DNA from: a virus
DNA: 40,384 nucleotides
Strand: one strand, 5' to 3'
IMG/VR virus record: IMGVR_UViG_3300043427_002471
Location: 1 to 40,384 of that record
Of the stretch, positions 28,401 through 36,174 are shown piece by piece. A program made the translations under genes and the position numbers. Under the pieces are notes generated by a model. That model ran no database searches and had not been told where the DNA came from. It was given only the letters and a program-made list of their open reading frames with translations. How positions within the stretch are numbered: position 1 is the first letter of the stretch; the number at the start of each line of letters is the position of its first letter.

Positions 28401-29980
28401 TGGCAGAAGATAATAGTTTTAGTTTTAACTTTGCACCTAACCAGTGGTATCATTTGGCAGTTAGTAGGTCTGGTACTACAGTAAGAGGATTTGTTAACGG
28501 AACACTTGTGTCGTCTGGTACAAACTCTGTTAGTTATGGCCAGTCGGGTGCAACTATAGGAGGTTTAACTTCATCTTTGCAATTGGTAACAGGTTACATT
28601 TCTAACCTGCGAGTAGTAAAAGGCACAGCAGTTTACACTTCAACATTCACACCAAGCACCACACCATTAACAGCAGTTGCAAACACTTCACTGTTAACGT
28701 GTCGTTCAAATACAAACATCGATTTGTCAAACAATAATTTTGCAATAACTGTTAGTGGAAACTCTATACCAACAGTGTTCTCACCATTCACACCAACATA
28801 TACAAATAAACAAACTTACTCAACATCTACTTTTGGTGGTAGTATGTTCTTTGATGGTACAGGTGATTATCTAACCATCGGCAATAACTTGAATGTTGGT
28901 GCAAACAATTTCACTGTGCAGGCTTGGGTGCATCCAACAGCATGGACAGTTGAATGGAACAGTATCATCAGTACAAGACCAACGGCATCAACTGGTGGTT
29001 TCTCCAACGTTTTCGTGTTAGGTGTTCATAACAGTGGATATCCATACATTTATTCTGGTGATTTCCAAGTAACAGGTACCGCTAACACAGTTCCATTGAG
29101 ATCATGGACACATTTATGTGTAACGCGATCAGGTTCTACTATGCGTTTGTTTGTCAATGGTGCATTAGCAAACTCAACAACATCTCTACAAAACTATACA
29201 ACAGCAAGTGGTGCAGTTGGATCTAACGGCAACGGTTCCGAACAATGGACAGGTTATCTATCTGATGTTACTTTGACTGGTGGAGAGGCAATCTATACAT
29301 CAAGTTTTGTTCCACCATTGATTCTATTAGCACCAGCTAATAATACATTGTTGATGTTGAGTGGAACTGATGCGGCGATAATAGATTCATCTATGAAGAA
29401 TGATATTGAGACTGTTGGTGATGTAAGATTGAATACAAGTGTTATAAAATATGGAAACAGTAGCATTTTCTTTGATGGCACCAATGATTCTCTAAAACTT
29501 CCTGCTCCAGCAAACGTTGCATTTGCTTCAACATTCCGCACAGGCAACTTTACAATAGAATGTTGGGTAAATAGAACAACAAGTGGTTCGGTGACACACT
29601 TTCTCGATTTTCGAGGGCCGAACAACAACGATAGTAACCCAGTTTTTTACTGGCAAACTAATAACTTTATTTACTACACAAACAACAACTCAAGTGGTGA
29701 CAACCAAATACAAACATCTAATCCAATTACATCTTCTTCTGGTTGGGTTCATTTGGCTCTTGTTCGTTCCGGATCTACACTAACAGTTTATGTAAACGGA
29801 ACTGCATCTGGTTCTGTAACGTATTCAACCAACGTTCTTGGTGGAAACCCTGTTACTATTGGAAATCGTTATACTGATAGTGGTGCTTTTGCCGGTTACA
29901 TCGATGATTTCCGTATCACCAATGGTATTGCACGTTATACAGCAAACTTTACTCCTCCAGGTAAATTACCACTGAAATAA
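25445..29980 (+). CDS. Tail fibre/adhesin with IPT/TIG, Ig-like and six LamG domains
   Basis: This 1511-aa protein is the largest in the window. After a short N-terminus there is an IPT/TIG-like domain (about residues 25-115; VITGTGFATGCQVIINDVVA) and an Ig-like domain (about 118-205; STLPPGITLSANGYLAGTVT). Six LamG/concanavalin-A-like repeats of roughly 210-230 residues follow, each opening with a FDGSGD-type motif (near residues 261, 488, 700, 919, 1134, 1341). Each has FTIE-W strands and a VNG strand; most repeats also have a G-YISNLRIVKGTA-YT end. LamG domains bind carbohydrate, so it probably contacts the host surface. No trimerisation or chaperone domain is obvious at the C-terminus. 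Confidence 0.9.
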   Translation: MPTKISADNLQSSLLNVIVAGGGPKITSIAVANSSYTILDDTAVDTAGGYIVITGTGFATGCQVIINDVVATSTTFVNSTTVRAQIGPRAAGTYNVYLTNPDGGTAIRISGVTYSALPGWVTSSTLAPGESDTFISYNLNATDATSYTLQVGSTLPPGITLSANGYLAGTVTGITDNTVYSFTIVAIDAEAQDSPRTFSVTISTGDLYINYVTALLSGDNLTANANTFLTDASTNNFTATPVNDTKPNRFSPFTPGYYSNFFDGSGDNLLTPYNAALNLTGDFTIECWFWATAYGGMILNMGGGSGIAWASYELVNNTDGINFAGSSANSGYDIGSESGATGRIGTILLNTWNHLAVTRSGNVYRGFVNGVQGYTQTLALTPYNTSTRGLSIGGNYTNTWGSGTPTSNVSGYISNLRIVKGTPIYTANFTPPTSPLTAVTNTSLLTCRSNRFNDVSTNNIALTRTGDVSVRSFDPFVLPSEYENLGSTYFDGSGDYASIPDNVALRPATSDFTIEFWAYHNSVGGNQVYVGKGGIGTGAWLVEKNQIQAWGFQVSGGSTIQTSQIAGSYVGVWFHIAVTRSGSTLRFFLDGTLMDTRTVSTDLSNAAELQIGTSTQLNWPFNGWMSNLRIVKGTALYTSAFTPPTTPLTAVTNTTLLTFQNNQPINNNVFVDKSSHNNVVARIGNPTQGTFSPYGENWSHYFPSSGTGLSFTNTNNQITFGTGNFTMEFWVNFDNPTSTNTYNVVLRNYNTDPFTTDYFYLGKHASATVPGAMSFWVANFAGSLMLSDPSLPSAGWNHFAIVRNGNTWTMYRNGTAVHSVTSSISMGTRNNNLCQIGVEMAGYLSNFRVVRGTAVYTANFTPSTTPLLPAANTSLLTCNEYNFADYSPNRFAITRVGDVAVQKLSPFTTTLLSTPYYGTYFDGAGDILTVPSNAALAFGTGDFTIETWYYTTVTPTSSFVCLYNTGNNNFFLQLRDTSFGIGQVNVAEDNSFSFNFAPNQWYHLAVSRSGTTVRGFVNGTLVSSGTNSVSYGQSGATIGGLTSSLQLVTGYISNLRVVKGTAVYTSTFTPSTTPLTAVANTSLLTCRSNTNIDLSNNNFAITVSGNSIPTVFSPFTPTYTNKQTYSTSTFGGSMFFDGTGDYLTIGNNLNVGANNFTVQAWVHPTAWTVEWNSIISTRPTASTGGFSNVFVLGVHNSGYPYIYSGDFQVTGTANTVPLRSWTHLCVTRSGSTMRLFVNGALANSTTSLQNYTTASGAVGSNGNGSEQWTGYLSDVTLTGGEAIYTSSFVPPLILLAPANNTLLMLSGTDAAIIDSSMKNDIETVGDVRLNTSVIKYGNSSIFFDGTNDSLKLPAPANVAFASTFRTGNFTIECWVNRTTSGSVTHFLDFRGPNNNDSNPVFYWQTNNFIYYTNNNSSGDNQIQTSNPITSSSGWVHLALVRSGSTLTVYVNGTASGSVTYSTNVLGGNPVTIGNRYTDSGAFAGYIDDFRITNGIARYTANFTPPGKLPLK

Positions 29981-30002
29981 ACTGTTGCTTTCCTACAACA
30001 GT
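29981..30002 (+). terminator. Hairpin directly after the tail-fibre stop
   Basis: ACTGTTG (29981-29987) pairs perfectly with CAACAGT (29996-30002) across the loop CTTTCCTA, starting at the first base after the stop. No U-run follows. It may stabilise the 3' end or terminate with help. Its reverse complement resembles the hairpin at 8359-8380. Confidence 0.45.
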
Positions 30003-30008
30003 GCCTGG

Positions 30009-30036
30009 TTGCCATCCGGGCCTGTTGTGTTACAAT
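30009..30036 (+). promoter_or_regulatory. Promoter for the 30065 operon
   Basis: TTGCCA (30009-30014), 16 bases, TACAAT (30031-30036). It restarts transcription after the tail-fibre gene, with GAGGA before the ATG at 30065. Confidence 0.7.
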
Positions 30037-30064
30037 TGTATTTCAGTTGATGAGGAAAGTGTTT

Positions 30065-30334
30065 ATGGTTTCTGAATATTCTCTCAAAATTTTTGAATAC
30101 GATACTAAAAGAAAACTACTAAAAACCAGTTCTAATAACACTGGTCATATACCTAGTGAACTCATTGTCAAAAGCCATATCACTGGCGTAAGAATTCATT
30201 TCAAACCCATCAAACCAGATCATCCATTGTTCGATCAAGACCAATGGGATGGTGAACAAATGATCTATGAACCTATTCCCGAACACGCACATTTGTGCCG
30301 TACTGTTGAAACCCTTGTTATTTACAATTCTTAA
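30065..30334 (+). CDS. Small hypothetical protein
   Basis: The ATG at 30065, eight bases after GAGGA, gives 89 aa. A TTG at 30047 is upstream of the ribosome site and rejected. The protein is beta-rich (SEYSLKIFEYDTKRKLLKTS; SHITGVRIHFKPIKPDHPLF), ending PEHAHLCRTVETLVIYNS. The family is unknown. Two bases separate it from the next start. Confidence 0.65.
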   Translation: MVSEYSLKIFEYDTKRKLLKTSSNNTGHIPSELIVKSHITGVRIHFKPIKPDHPLFDQDQWDGEQMIYEPIPEHAHLCRTVETLVIYNS

Positions 30335-30336
30335 TC

Positions 30337-30552
30337 ATGCGATTCAAACTAAAAAAGAAAGAATATAAGATAGGCGATCTTAAATCGTTTGCCAAATTTG
30401 CTTGGTATCCTATCAAAGTCGAAGATCATATTGTTTGGTTGGAAACCTACACTTCAATGTGTGAACGTAAAATTTATACAAAGAATTTTACTTTTGAACA
30501 GGTTGAAAAGTGGGTCGAATATGACCGTAGGCTTCGTGATTATTGTTACTAA
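30337..30552 (+). CDS. Small conserved-type phage protein
   Basis: The 71-aa protein is basic at the start (MRFKLKKKEYKIGDLKSF). It then reads AKFAWYPIKVEDHIVWLETY, a pattern (FAW.P..VED..VWLE.Y) I have met in other phage genomes, always uncharacterised. It is in one operon with its neighbours. Confidence 0.7.
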   Translation: MRFKLKKKEYKIGDLKSFAKFAWYPIKVEDHIVWLETYTSMCERKIYTKNFTFEQVEKWVEYDRRLRDYCY

Positions 30553-30561
30553 GGATTGAAT

Positions 30562-30810
30562 ATGAGTTTTGAAGAAGACCGAGTGAAACGTAACAAACGC
30601 ATTCAAACCAAAGAGAATGCAATTAAGAGACAGGCTAAGATTGCTAAGAGCAATGGGCTTGACGTAAAACAAACCCACAGGTTCGCAAAACACCATGCAA
30701 TGGACTGTGGTAATCCTAAGTGTATGTTGTGCGGTAATCCTAGGAAACTATATAAAGAACCTACTATTCAAGAAGAGTCTTTTAAACAAACGGAATCCTG
30801 GGATGAATGA
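30562..30810 (+). CDS. Conserved small protein with metal-binding-like cysteines
   Basis: The ATG at 30562 (not the TTG at 30556) gives 82 aa. The first half is basic and charged (EEDRVKRNKRIQTKENAIKR). The second half has HRFAKHHAMDCGNPKCMLCG followed by NPRKLYKEPTIQE. The H..HR-AKHHA..CG...C..C.NPRK..KEPT.QE motif is strongly conserved in phage and prophage proteins and looks like a small zinc-binding unit. The function is unknown. Confidence 0.8.
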   Translation: MSFEEDRVKRNKRIQTKENAIKRQAKIAKSNGLDVKQTHRFAKHHAMDCGNPKCMLCGNPRKLYKEPTIQEESFKQTESWDE

Positions 30811-30813
30811 TGC

Positions 30814-30842
30814 TTGCCAACCACATTGGATTGGTATATAAT
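30814..30842 (+). promoter_or_regulatory. Promoter for the MoxR-like ATPase gene
   Basis: TTGCCA (30814-30819), 17 bases, TATAAT (30837-30842), just after the stop of the upstream gene. The transcript starts about 25 bases before the ATG at 30874, with GGAG in the leader. Confidence 0.75.
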
Positions 30843-30873
30843 CAATACACCTTTTAATCATGGAGTTTTTTGA

Positions 30874-32022
30874 ATGAGTTTCAACAAAAATCAAATGGCT
30901 TTTATCAAAGCCGCAGAGAACATTTTCGGTGTTGGTTCAATTCTGACACGTGACGGCATCCAACACGTTGTCAATGAATCTGGTTCTCCTTTTCCCTATT
31001 GGTTGGTGACAAAATCGGAGTTCCGTTATGATCGTGGTCGTTATCAACTTCCCGATATCGGTAGCAAACCCAAAGCAAAAGAAGTTCAACCTGAACCTGA
31101 GGCTGAGATGGCTCTTGCTGCACAGGTTCTTACTTTTAAACAACCTAAACTGATTGATGACTCTGATGTTTCGATTCCCTCAAAATATCCCGACTATGTT
31201 CCGTTTGGCTTCTTTAAAGACATGCGTAACATTATTAAGTCTTCACAATTCTATCCTATCTTTGTTACCGGGCTTTCTGGTAATGGTAAAACGTTGATGG
31301 TCGAGCAAGTGTGTGCCGATCTGAAGCGTGAGTGTATTCGTGTTAACATTTCGATTGAAACTGATGAATCTGATCTTCTTGGTGGTCCTACCCTTGTCAA
31401 TGGTAATATTGTTAACCGTGATGGTCCTGTCATCACCGCAATGAAGCGTGGTGCAGTACTGCTGATTGACGAAGTTGACCGTGGTTCTAATAAACTGATG
31501 TGTCTGCAAGGCATTCTTGAAGGCAAACCTTATTACAATAAGAAGAACGGCGAGATGGTTTATCCTGCTGAAGGCTTCAACATCGTTGCTACTGCAAACA
31601 CCAAAGGTCGTGGTTCAGAAGAAGGCCGTTACCTGTCGCAGATTCTCGACGATGCATTCCTTGAGCGTTTCCCTATCACTGTCGAACAGGAATATCCTGA
31701 TGCGAAGACAGAGAAGAAAATTCTTACGCCTCTTATTGAAGACAAAGACTTTGTTGAAAACCTTGTGCAATGGGCCGATGTTGTTCGACAATCGTTTGAT
31801 CAAGGTGCTGTTGACGAAATCATTTCGACTCGCCGCCTTGTTCATATCGCCAAAGCCTTTAAAATCTTTGGTGATCGTATGAAAGCAATTGAATTGTGTG
31901 TCAGCCGTTTTGATGCTGAAACCAAGACGGCTTTCTTGGACCTGTATTCTAAAGTTGATGCCAAAGTTGAGGCACCCACTCAGAATGCTGTACCCACCAC
32001 AACGGAAGAAGTTCCGTTTTAA
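30874..32022 (+). CDS. MoxR/CobS-like AAA+ ATPase
   Basis: The 382-aa protein has an N-terminal domain of about 110 residues, then the AAA+ core: FVTGLSGNGKTLMVEQVCAD (Walker A, about residues 128-147). The ETDESDLLGGPTLVNGNIV loop, MKRGAVLLIDEVDRG (Walker B) and NIVATANTKGRGSEEGRY (sensor 1) follow. FLERFPITVEQEYP contains the arginine finger. This is the CobS-type grade that works with a VWA partner; the 701-aa VWA protein at 9118-11223 is the evident candidate, though 20 kb away. Together they probably form an ATP-driven remodelling machine. Confidence 0.92.
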   Translation: MSFNKNQMAFIKAAENIFGVGSILTRDGIQHVVNESGSPFPYWLVTKSEFRYDRGRYQLPDIGSKPKAKEVQPEPEAEMALAAQVLTFKQPKLIDDSDVSIPSKYPDYVPFGFFKDMRNIIKSSQFYPIFVTGLSGNGKTLMVEQVCADLKRECIRVNISIETDESDLLGGPTLVNGNIVNRDGPVITAMKRGAVLLIDEVDRGSNKLMCLQGILEGKPYYNKKNGEMVYPAEGFNIVATANTKGRGSEEGRYLSQILDDAFLERFPITVEQEYPDAKTEKKILTPLIEDKDFVENLVQWADVVRQSFDQGAVDEIISTRRLVHIAKAFKIFGDRMKAIELCVSRFDAETKTAFLDLYSKVDAKVEAPTQNAVPTTTEEVPF

Positions 32023-32052
32023 TTTGTAATGTTAACTTGAAAAGGAAATTAT

Positions 32053-32379
32053 ATGACTAACACTGTTCGCAAAGGCAAACAAAATCGCCATGAGAAAATC
32101 ACCGTCACTCTGCTGTCTGGCAAACCTGTGACGCCTGATGAAATCAAAGCCGTGTTCAAAGGCACGGATCAAGAATCGGTTCTGTATCGACTGCCGACCA
32201 ACATCTATAACATTCGCAAGGATGGCGGCATCATCAAGGTGCATAAGAGTGGTCGAAACGTAACTGCATATCAACTTGTCAATTACACCGAGTTTGATGC
32301 AAAAGGTCGTTACATGGGTCCTGTTGGTGCATCTACCACCGCACCTGTGCAAGAACAAGAATCTGTTACCAATGAATGA
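32053..32379 (+). CDS. Hypothetical protein
   Basis: The 108-aa protein, after AAAGGAA, starts with a basic segment (MTNTVRKGKQNRHEKITVTL). It continues with GKPVTPDEIKAVFKGTDQES, a helix-turn pattern, then VLYRLPTNIYNIRKDGGIIK. A winged-helix-like fold is plausible. It overlaps the next gene by 8 bases. The role is unknown; the place behind the MoxR-like gene is constant only within this window. Confidence 0.65.
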   Translation: MTNTVRKGKQNRHEKITVTLLSGKPVTPDEIKAVFKGTDQESVLYRLPTNIYNIRKDGGIIKVHKSGRNVTAYQLVNYTEFDAKGRYMGPVGASTTAPVQEQESVTNE

Positions 32380-32593
32380 TTGGGATAGAGACAATCTAAA
32401 TTTTCTTCTAACAATTAGTTCAGAAACTTTTGAAGACTGGCTTCAACAAGCCGACGAAGACGATATTGATTATGCAATTGAACTCTTACGTGTTGCAAAG
32501 TCTGAACTAATTATTGAACAGATGGAAGTTTTAGACATGGTGCAGGACACTTCTACAGCAAATAATTTTATTGAACAAATAAGGAAAAAATGA
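32372..32593 (+). CDS. Small acidic helical protein
   Basis: The ATG at 32372 gives 73 aa: MNDWDRDNLNFLLTISSETF, then DWLQQADEDDIDYAIELLRV and AKSELIIEQMEVLD. The pattern FLL......DW....D.DD..YA.EL...A..E is common in phage proteins of unknown role. It overlaps its neighbours on both sides by a few bases. Confidence 0.7.
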   Translation: MNDWDRDNLNFLLTISSETFEDWLQQADEDDIDYAIELLRVAKSELIIEQMEVLDMVQDTSTANNFIEQIRKK

Positions 32594-33492
32594 AAGTCGC
32601 AATCTGTTCCGATCTTCACTTAGAATTCGGCACCATCTCACTAGAGAACACAGAAAACGCAGACGTTTTGATTCTGTCTGGTGATATCTGTGTCGTAAAT
32701 GATTTGCGTGAACGTGATAGTTACAATATCCGAGGTGAAAATGATAAGTCCAATAAAATTCATACATTCTTCCAAGAATGCTGTGCAAGATTCCCTAATG
32801 TTATTTACATCTTGGGAAACCATGAACATTATCATGGTGATTTTGCTAACTCTCTTACAATTCTCCGTACCCATCTTGGTTATCTACGCAATCTCCACAT
32901 TCTAGAAAAAGAAACTGTTGAGATTGGTGATTGCATGTTCTTTGGTGCCACTCTGTGGACTGATATGAACAAGGAAGATCCGAATACCTTGTATCGTATT
33001 AAAAGTTACATGAACGATTATCGTATCATCAAGGACAGTAAGGAAAAAGTTTCATACAAAGTTAATGAATATGAGATGCATGAAGATGGCACCTATGATT
33101 ATAAGAAATTAATTGGTGTAACCTTCAAAGAACGTGAAGCACATTTCACACCTGAAAAGTCGGTGTCTGAACACAAAGAAACTTTACGCTTACTGAAGGA
33201 GAACATTGCTTCTAAACCTGATGCGAAGTGGATTGTTGTTGGACACCATGCGCCTAGCAAACTGTCTACCAAGCCTCAGTATGAGAATGATGTGATTGTG
33301 AATGGTGCATACAGTTCTGATTTGAGTGAATTCATTCTGGATCATCCTCAGATCAAGTTGTGGACTCATGGGCATACGCACCATGATTTTGACTACATGA
33401 TTGGTGGCACGCGAGTAGTTGCCAATCCTCGTGGTTACATTGGCTATGAAGAACAAGCCGATATCTTTAATTTAAAATTTGTTGAGGTTTAA
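32590..33492 (+). CDS. Calcineurin-like metallophosphoesterase
   Basis: The 300-aa protein has every metal motif of the superfamily: CSDLHLEFG (D-x-H), LILSGDICV (GD), YILGNHEHYHG (GNHE), VVGHHAPS (H) and LWTHGHTHHDFDY (GHTH). It is a binuclear-metal hydrolase. Substrates in the family include cyclic nucleotides, NMPs, phosphoproteins and nucleic acids, and cannot be read here. It overlaps the upstream gene by 4 bases and ends two bases before the next ATG. Confidence 0.92.
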   Translation: MKVAICSDLHLEFGTISLENTENADVLILSGDICVVNDLRERDSYNIRGENDKSNKIHTFFQECCARFPNVIYILGNHEHYHGDFANSLTILRTHLGYLRNLHILEKETVEIGDCMFFGATLWTDMNKEDPNTLYRIKSYMNDYRIIKDSKEKVSYKVNEYEMHEDGTYDYKKLIGVTFKEREAHFTPEKSVSEHKETLRLLKENIASKPDAKWIVVGHHAPSKLSTKPQYENDVIVNGAYSSDLSEFILDHPQIKLWTHGHTHHDFDYMIGGTRVVANPRGYIGYEEQADIFNLKFVEV

Positions 33493-33493
33493 A

Positions 33494-33808
33494 ATGGAAA
33501 AGAAACTCTATCTTGTTGAAACTATATCTTTCTTCCGCCAACGTTATGTTGTCGAAGCACTTGAGGCTTCTCATGCGGAAGATGAGGTTGTTATGACTAT
33601 GCATGATGGTTCAATCACTGAGTTTTCACAGAAACATATTGATGAGAATATCACTTCTACTCGCGAAATTTCTGTAGATGAATATTTGAAATTGTTTGAT
33701 CAAGACAATGACTACCTAAGTAATTGGAGTGTCTCTCAAAAAATGCAATCAATCAACACAATTAAATATGATGATGAAAAAGATGAAAAAAATTCTAATC
33801 ACTGGTAG
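33494..33808 (+). CDS. Hypothetical protein
   Basis: The ATG at 33494 gives 104 aa; an earlier in-frame start lies inside the phosphoesterase gene. It starts MEKKLYLVETISFFRQRYVV, then EALEASHAEDEVVM, a strand-helix pattern seen in small phage proteins that resemble a DpnD/PcfM-like fold. The C-terminus is polar. It overlaps the epimerase gene by 26 bases. Confidence 0.65.
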   Translation: MEKKLYLVETISFFRQRYVVEALEASHAEDEVVMTMHDGSITEFSQKHIDENITSTREISVDEYLKLFDQDNDYLSNWSVSQKMQSINTIKYDDEKDEKNSNHW

Positions 33809-34613
33809 TTCGGGATATATCGGCAGGCATCTTGCCGATCTTTTGAAAAATGACTTTGTTGTTGGGCTAGATAAAGTGTTTAGACCACAAATGACAGAGA
33901 AGTTTATTCAACAAGACATTAATGATCACAAACGCATTTGGCATCCAGATGGTGGTTATGATGTTGTTGTTCATTTGGCTGCACATGTCAATGTTGGCAA
34001 ATCTGTAATTGCTCCAATGCAATATTATCGAAACAACATTGGCGGCACAATGTCGATGCTTGAAAATGTTGATTATGATCATTTCATCTTTGCATCTACT
34101 GGTGCCGCAGCCAATCCAACTAGCCCTTATGCAACCTCAAAGTTGGCTGCTGAAAGTCTTGTCAGAGAGTTTTGTGGATTGAATAATAAGAAATCCACAA
34201 TCTTTCGTTTTTATAATGTTGTTGGTTCTTCTGGTTATGAACCAACGAATGTTGATGGTTTAATGTATAACTTGATGAAAGCGAGGCAAACCGGTGAGTT
34301 TAATTTATTCGGTACTGACTACGATACACCTGATGGCACCTGTGTTCGTGACTATGTACACATACTTGAAGTATGCGAAGCCATCAGAAACGCTATTGAA
34401 CAACCTATTTCGGGACGAGACCTGGAAAATTTAGGATCAGGCATAGGTTACACAGTCAAGCAAATGATTGAAACTTTTAAGAGAGTTAACGAATGTGATT
34501 TCGAAGTAAATTATTTGCCGCGCAGAGAAGGTGATCTGGCCAAATCCGTACTCAATGGCGTTTCACCATACATGAAAGTGAAATACACAATTGATGAAAT
34601 GATGAAGGTTTAA
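33783..34613 (+). CDS. NAD-dependent epimerase/dehydratase (GalE-like)
   Basis: The ATG at 33783 gives 276 aa; four earlier in-frame ATGs (33729, 33768, 33771, 33774) lie inside the preceding gene. KKILITGSSGYIGRHLADLL at the N-terminus is the NAD-binding GxxGxxG Rossmann loop. HLAAHVNVGKS and then SPYATSKLAAESLV provide the Y-x-x-x-K catalytic pair, and FRFYNVVGSSG plus DGTCVRDYVHILEV are typical of UDP-glucose 4-epimerases. It is shorter than GalE (about 338 aa). It probably makes a nucleotide sugar for glycan modification, in phage or host. Confidence 0.9.
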   Translation: MKKILITGSSGYIGRHLADLLKNDFVVGLDKVFRPQMTEKFIQQDINDHKRIWHPDGGYDVVVHLAAHVNVGKSVIAPMQYYRNNIGGTMSMLENVDYDHFIFASTGAAANPTSPYATSKLAAESLVREFCGLNNKKSTIFRFYNVVGSSGYEPTNVDGLMYNLMKARQTGEFNLFGTDYDTPDGTCVRDYVHILEVCEAIRNAIEQPISGRDLENLGSGIGYTVKQMIETFKRVNECDFEVNYLPRREGDLAKSVLNGVSPYMKVKYTIDEMMKV

Positions 34614-34615
34614 AA

Positions 34616-35284
34616 ATGAAAGTATACATCTCCAAATATCGCAATCATTGGATTTCTCCTTACACGATTTTGGAGAAGGTATTCTTTTGGCGTGAGATCG
34701 ATTATGATGAACCGCTGATTAACAAGTTGTCCAATATTCTAACTCCTTTCAGTTTTGGTCTGCAAAAGATTTTGGACTTTGTTCATCCCGAAATTAAATA
34801 TGTGAAAATTGATCATTACGATACGTGGAGCATGGACTGCACGCTGTCGCCTATTATTCTTCCTATGTTAAAACAACTGAAGGCAACAAAACAAGGTTCT
34901 GGTTATATTGACCTTGAAGATGTGCCGGAGAACCTGCGTTACACGACCACAGAAGAGTATGATGCACAAGAAACATTTGATTTCTACAAAGATGAACGCA
35001 CAAAGAAAATTGAATGTGACATTCATGTTCGTTATGATTGGGCATTGAGTGAAATGATTTGGGCTTTCGAACAACTGGTTGATGAAGATTGGGAAGGTCA
35101 ATATTGGATCAAATCACCAGAGATTGATTTCACCAAGCATGCCGAAGATGAAGGTAAAGAGGTCACACCAGTTCGTTGGAAAGTTCATGGTGAATGTGAC
35201 TGGGAAGGTCGCAACAAACACCAAGAACGAATCAATAATGGTTTGAGGTTGTTCGGCAAATACTATCAAACTCTTTGGGATTAA
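34616..35284 (+). CDS. Conserved phage protein of unknown function
   Basis: The 222-aa protein contains HPEIKYVKIDHYDTWSMDCT, followed by LSPIILPMLKQLKATKQGSG and DLEDVPENLR. The C-terminal part has YDWALSEMIWAFEQL and NGLRLFGKYYQTLW. This combination (YVKID.YDTWSMD.TL..IILPMLKQL) is a strong signature of a protein found in many phages and viral metagenomes with no known function. Acidic and Trp-rich. It begins two bases after the epimerase stop. Confidence 0.8.
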   Translation: MKVYISKYRNHWISPYTILEKVFFWREIDYDEPLINKLSNILTPFSFGLQKILDFVHPEIKYVKIDHYDTWSMDCTLSPIILPMLKQLKATKQGSGYIDLEDVPENLRYTTTEEYDAQETFDFYKDERTKKIECDIHVRYDWALSEMIWAFEQLVDEDWEGQYWIKSPEIDFTKHAEDEGKEVTPVRWKVHGECDWEGRNKHQERINNGLRLFGKYYQTLWD

Positions 35285-35286
35285 TT

Positions 35287-35655
35287 ATGAATGATGAATT
35301 AAAAAAAAGTTCAAATGATATCTCTGAGAGTTATGAACATGCAATGAAAGAGATTGAAAAAGAACAAGAGGCATATTGGAATTCCTTGTCTAAGGAAGAC
35401 CAATTAAAAGCCTTTTGTGCAGTATCTCGCCGTATTCATCAGGCCGAATTGATTGACCAAGGTTCTTACCGCCATGCATTGTATGGTGTTTTTGGTTTTG
35501 GTCCTGAAGCATATGTGAGGGGTATGGACTGCGGTTATATGGCAATTCATAATGCTATTGTGGATGAAAACTATGATGTAAGACTATTGAAAGTATTTTG
35601 TGCAAAGTTTAAAATTACGGACAGTGATGAAAAGATTTCACAGTTTTTGATTTAA
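35287..35655 (+). CDS. Conserved-type hypothetical protein
   Basis: The ATG at 35287 gives 122 aa. It has a charged helical start (ESYEHAMKEIEKEQEAYWNS), then LKAFCAVSRRIHQAELIDQG and SYRHALYGVFGFGPEAYVRG. The middle block is familiar from other phages. No catalytic motif is seen. It is in one operon with its neighbours. Confidence 0.7.
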   Translation: MNDELKKSSNDISESYEHAMKEIEKEQEAYWNSLSKEDQLKAFCAVSRRIHQAELIDQGSYRHALYGVFGFGPEAYVRGMDCGYMAIHNAIVDENYDVRLLKVFCAKFKITDSDEKISQFLI

Positions 35656-35664
35656 GGATTTATT

Positions 35665-36174
35665 ATGAGTAATTATAGAATACATGCAATGAGCGAATTC
35701 AGAGCCGCAGGTTGGATTGATGAAGATGGTAAATACATCGATGAAATGCAAGAGGATATCTGCCTCCATATTTTAAAATTGTTAGATGTGTTTGGTGATG
35801 CAGGTCATTCTGGTTCATCTGCACCCTATGCAATTAATCTATTCAGTAAACTAGCAGCATTCGAACCTGTTGTACCGATTACTGGTGAAGATTGGGAATG
35901 GGTTGACCATGGAGATTGTATGCAGAACAAACGATGTGGTCATGTATTCAAACAGGCCAACAGGTTTAATGGCCAGGCATATGATATTGATGGTAAAATC
36001 TTCTGGGAATGGTACAAAGATGAAGACGGAAAACCATTTAAATCATATTATACTGGTGCCGAATCACAGGTACCAATTACTTTCCCATATGTACCAAAGC
36101 GTGAGTATGTTTTTGTGCCGACTGAAGAATTTCCTAATGAAGTACTAGAGGTTGCCAACCAACCAGAATCGTGA
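35665..36174 (+). CDS. Conserved phage protein of unknown function
   Basis: The 169-aa protein has ICLHILKLLDVFGDAGHSGS, SAPYAINLFSKLAAFEPVVP, TGEDWEWVDHGDCMQNKRCG and YDIDGKIFWEW, with ITFPYVPKREYVF near the end. The blocks LLDVF..QGHSGSSAPYA, LTGEDDEWV and QNKRCS.VFK are well conserved in phages, with no known function. The end overlaps the -35 box of the next promoter (TTGCCA at 36152). Confidence 0.8.
   Translation: MSNYRIHAMSEFRAAGWIDEDGKYIDEMQEDICLHILKLLDVFGDAGHSGSSAPYAINLFSKLAAFEPVVPITGEDWEWVDHGDCMQNKRCGHVFKQANRFNGQAYDIDGKIFWEWYKDEDGKPFKSYYTGAESQVPITFPYVPKREYVFVPTEEFPNEVLEVANQPES

Noticed and set aside
25445-29980. Tail-fibre gene as a host-derived adhesin insertion
   Set aside because: LamG repeats occur in many phage fibres, and base composition matches the surrounding phage genes; there are no insertion-sequence ends or target duplications around it.
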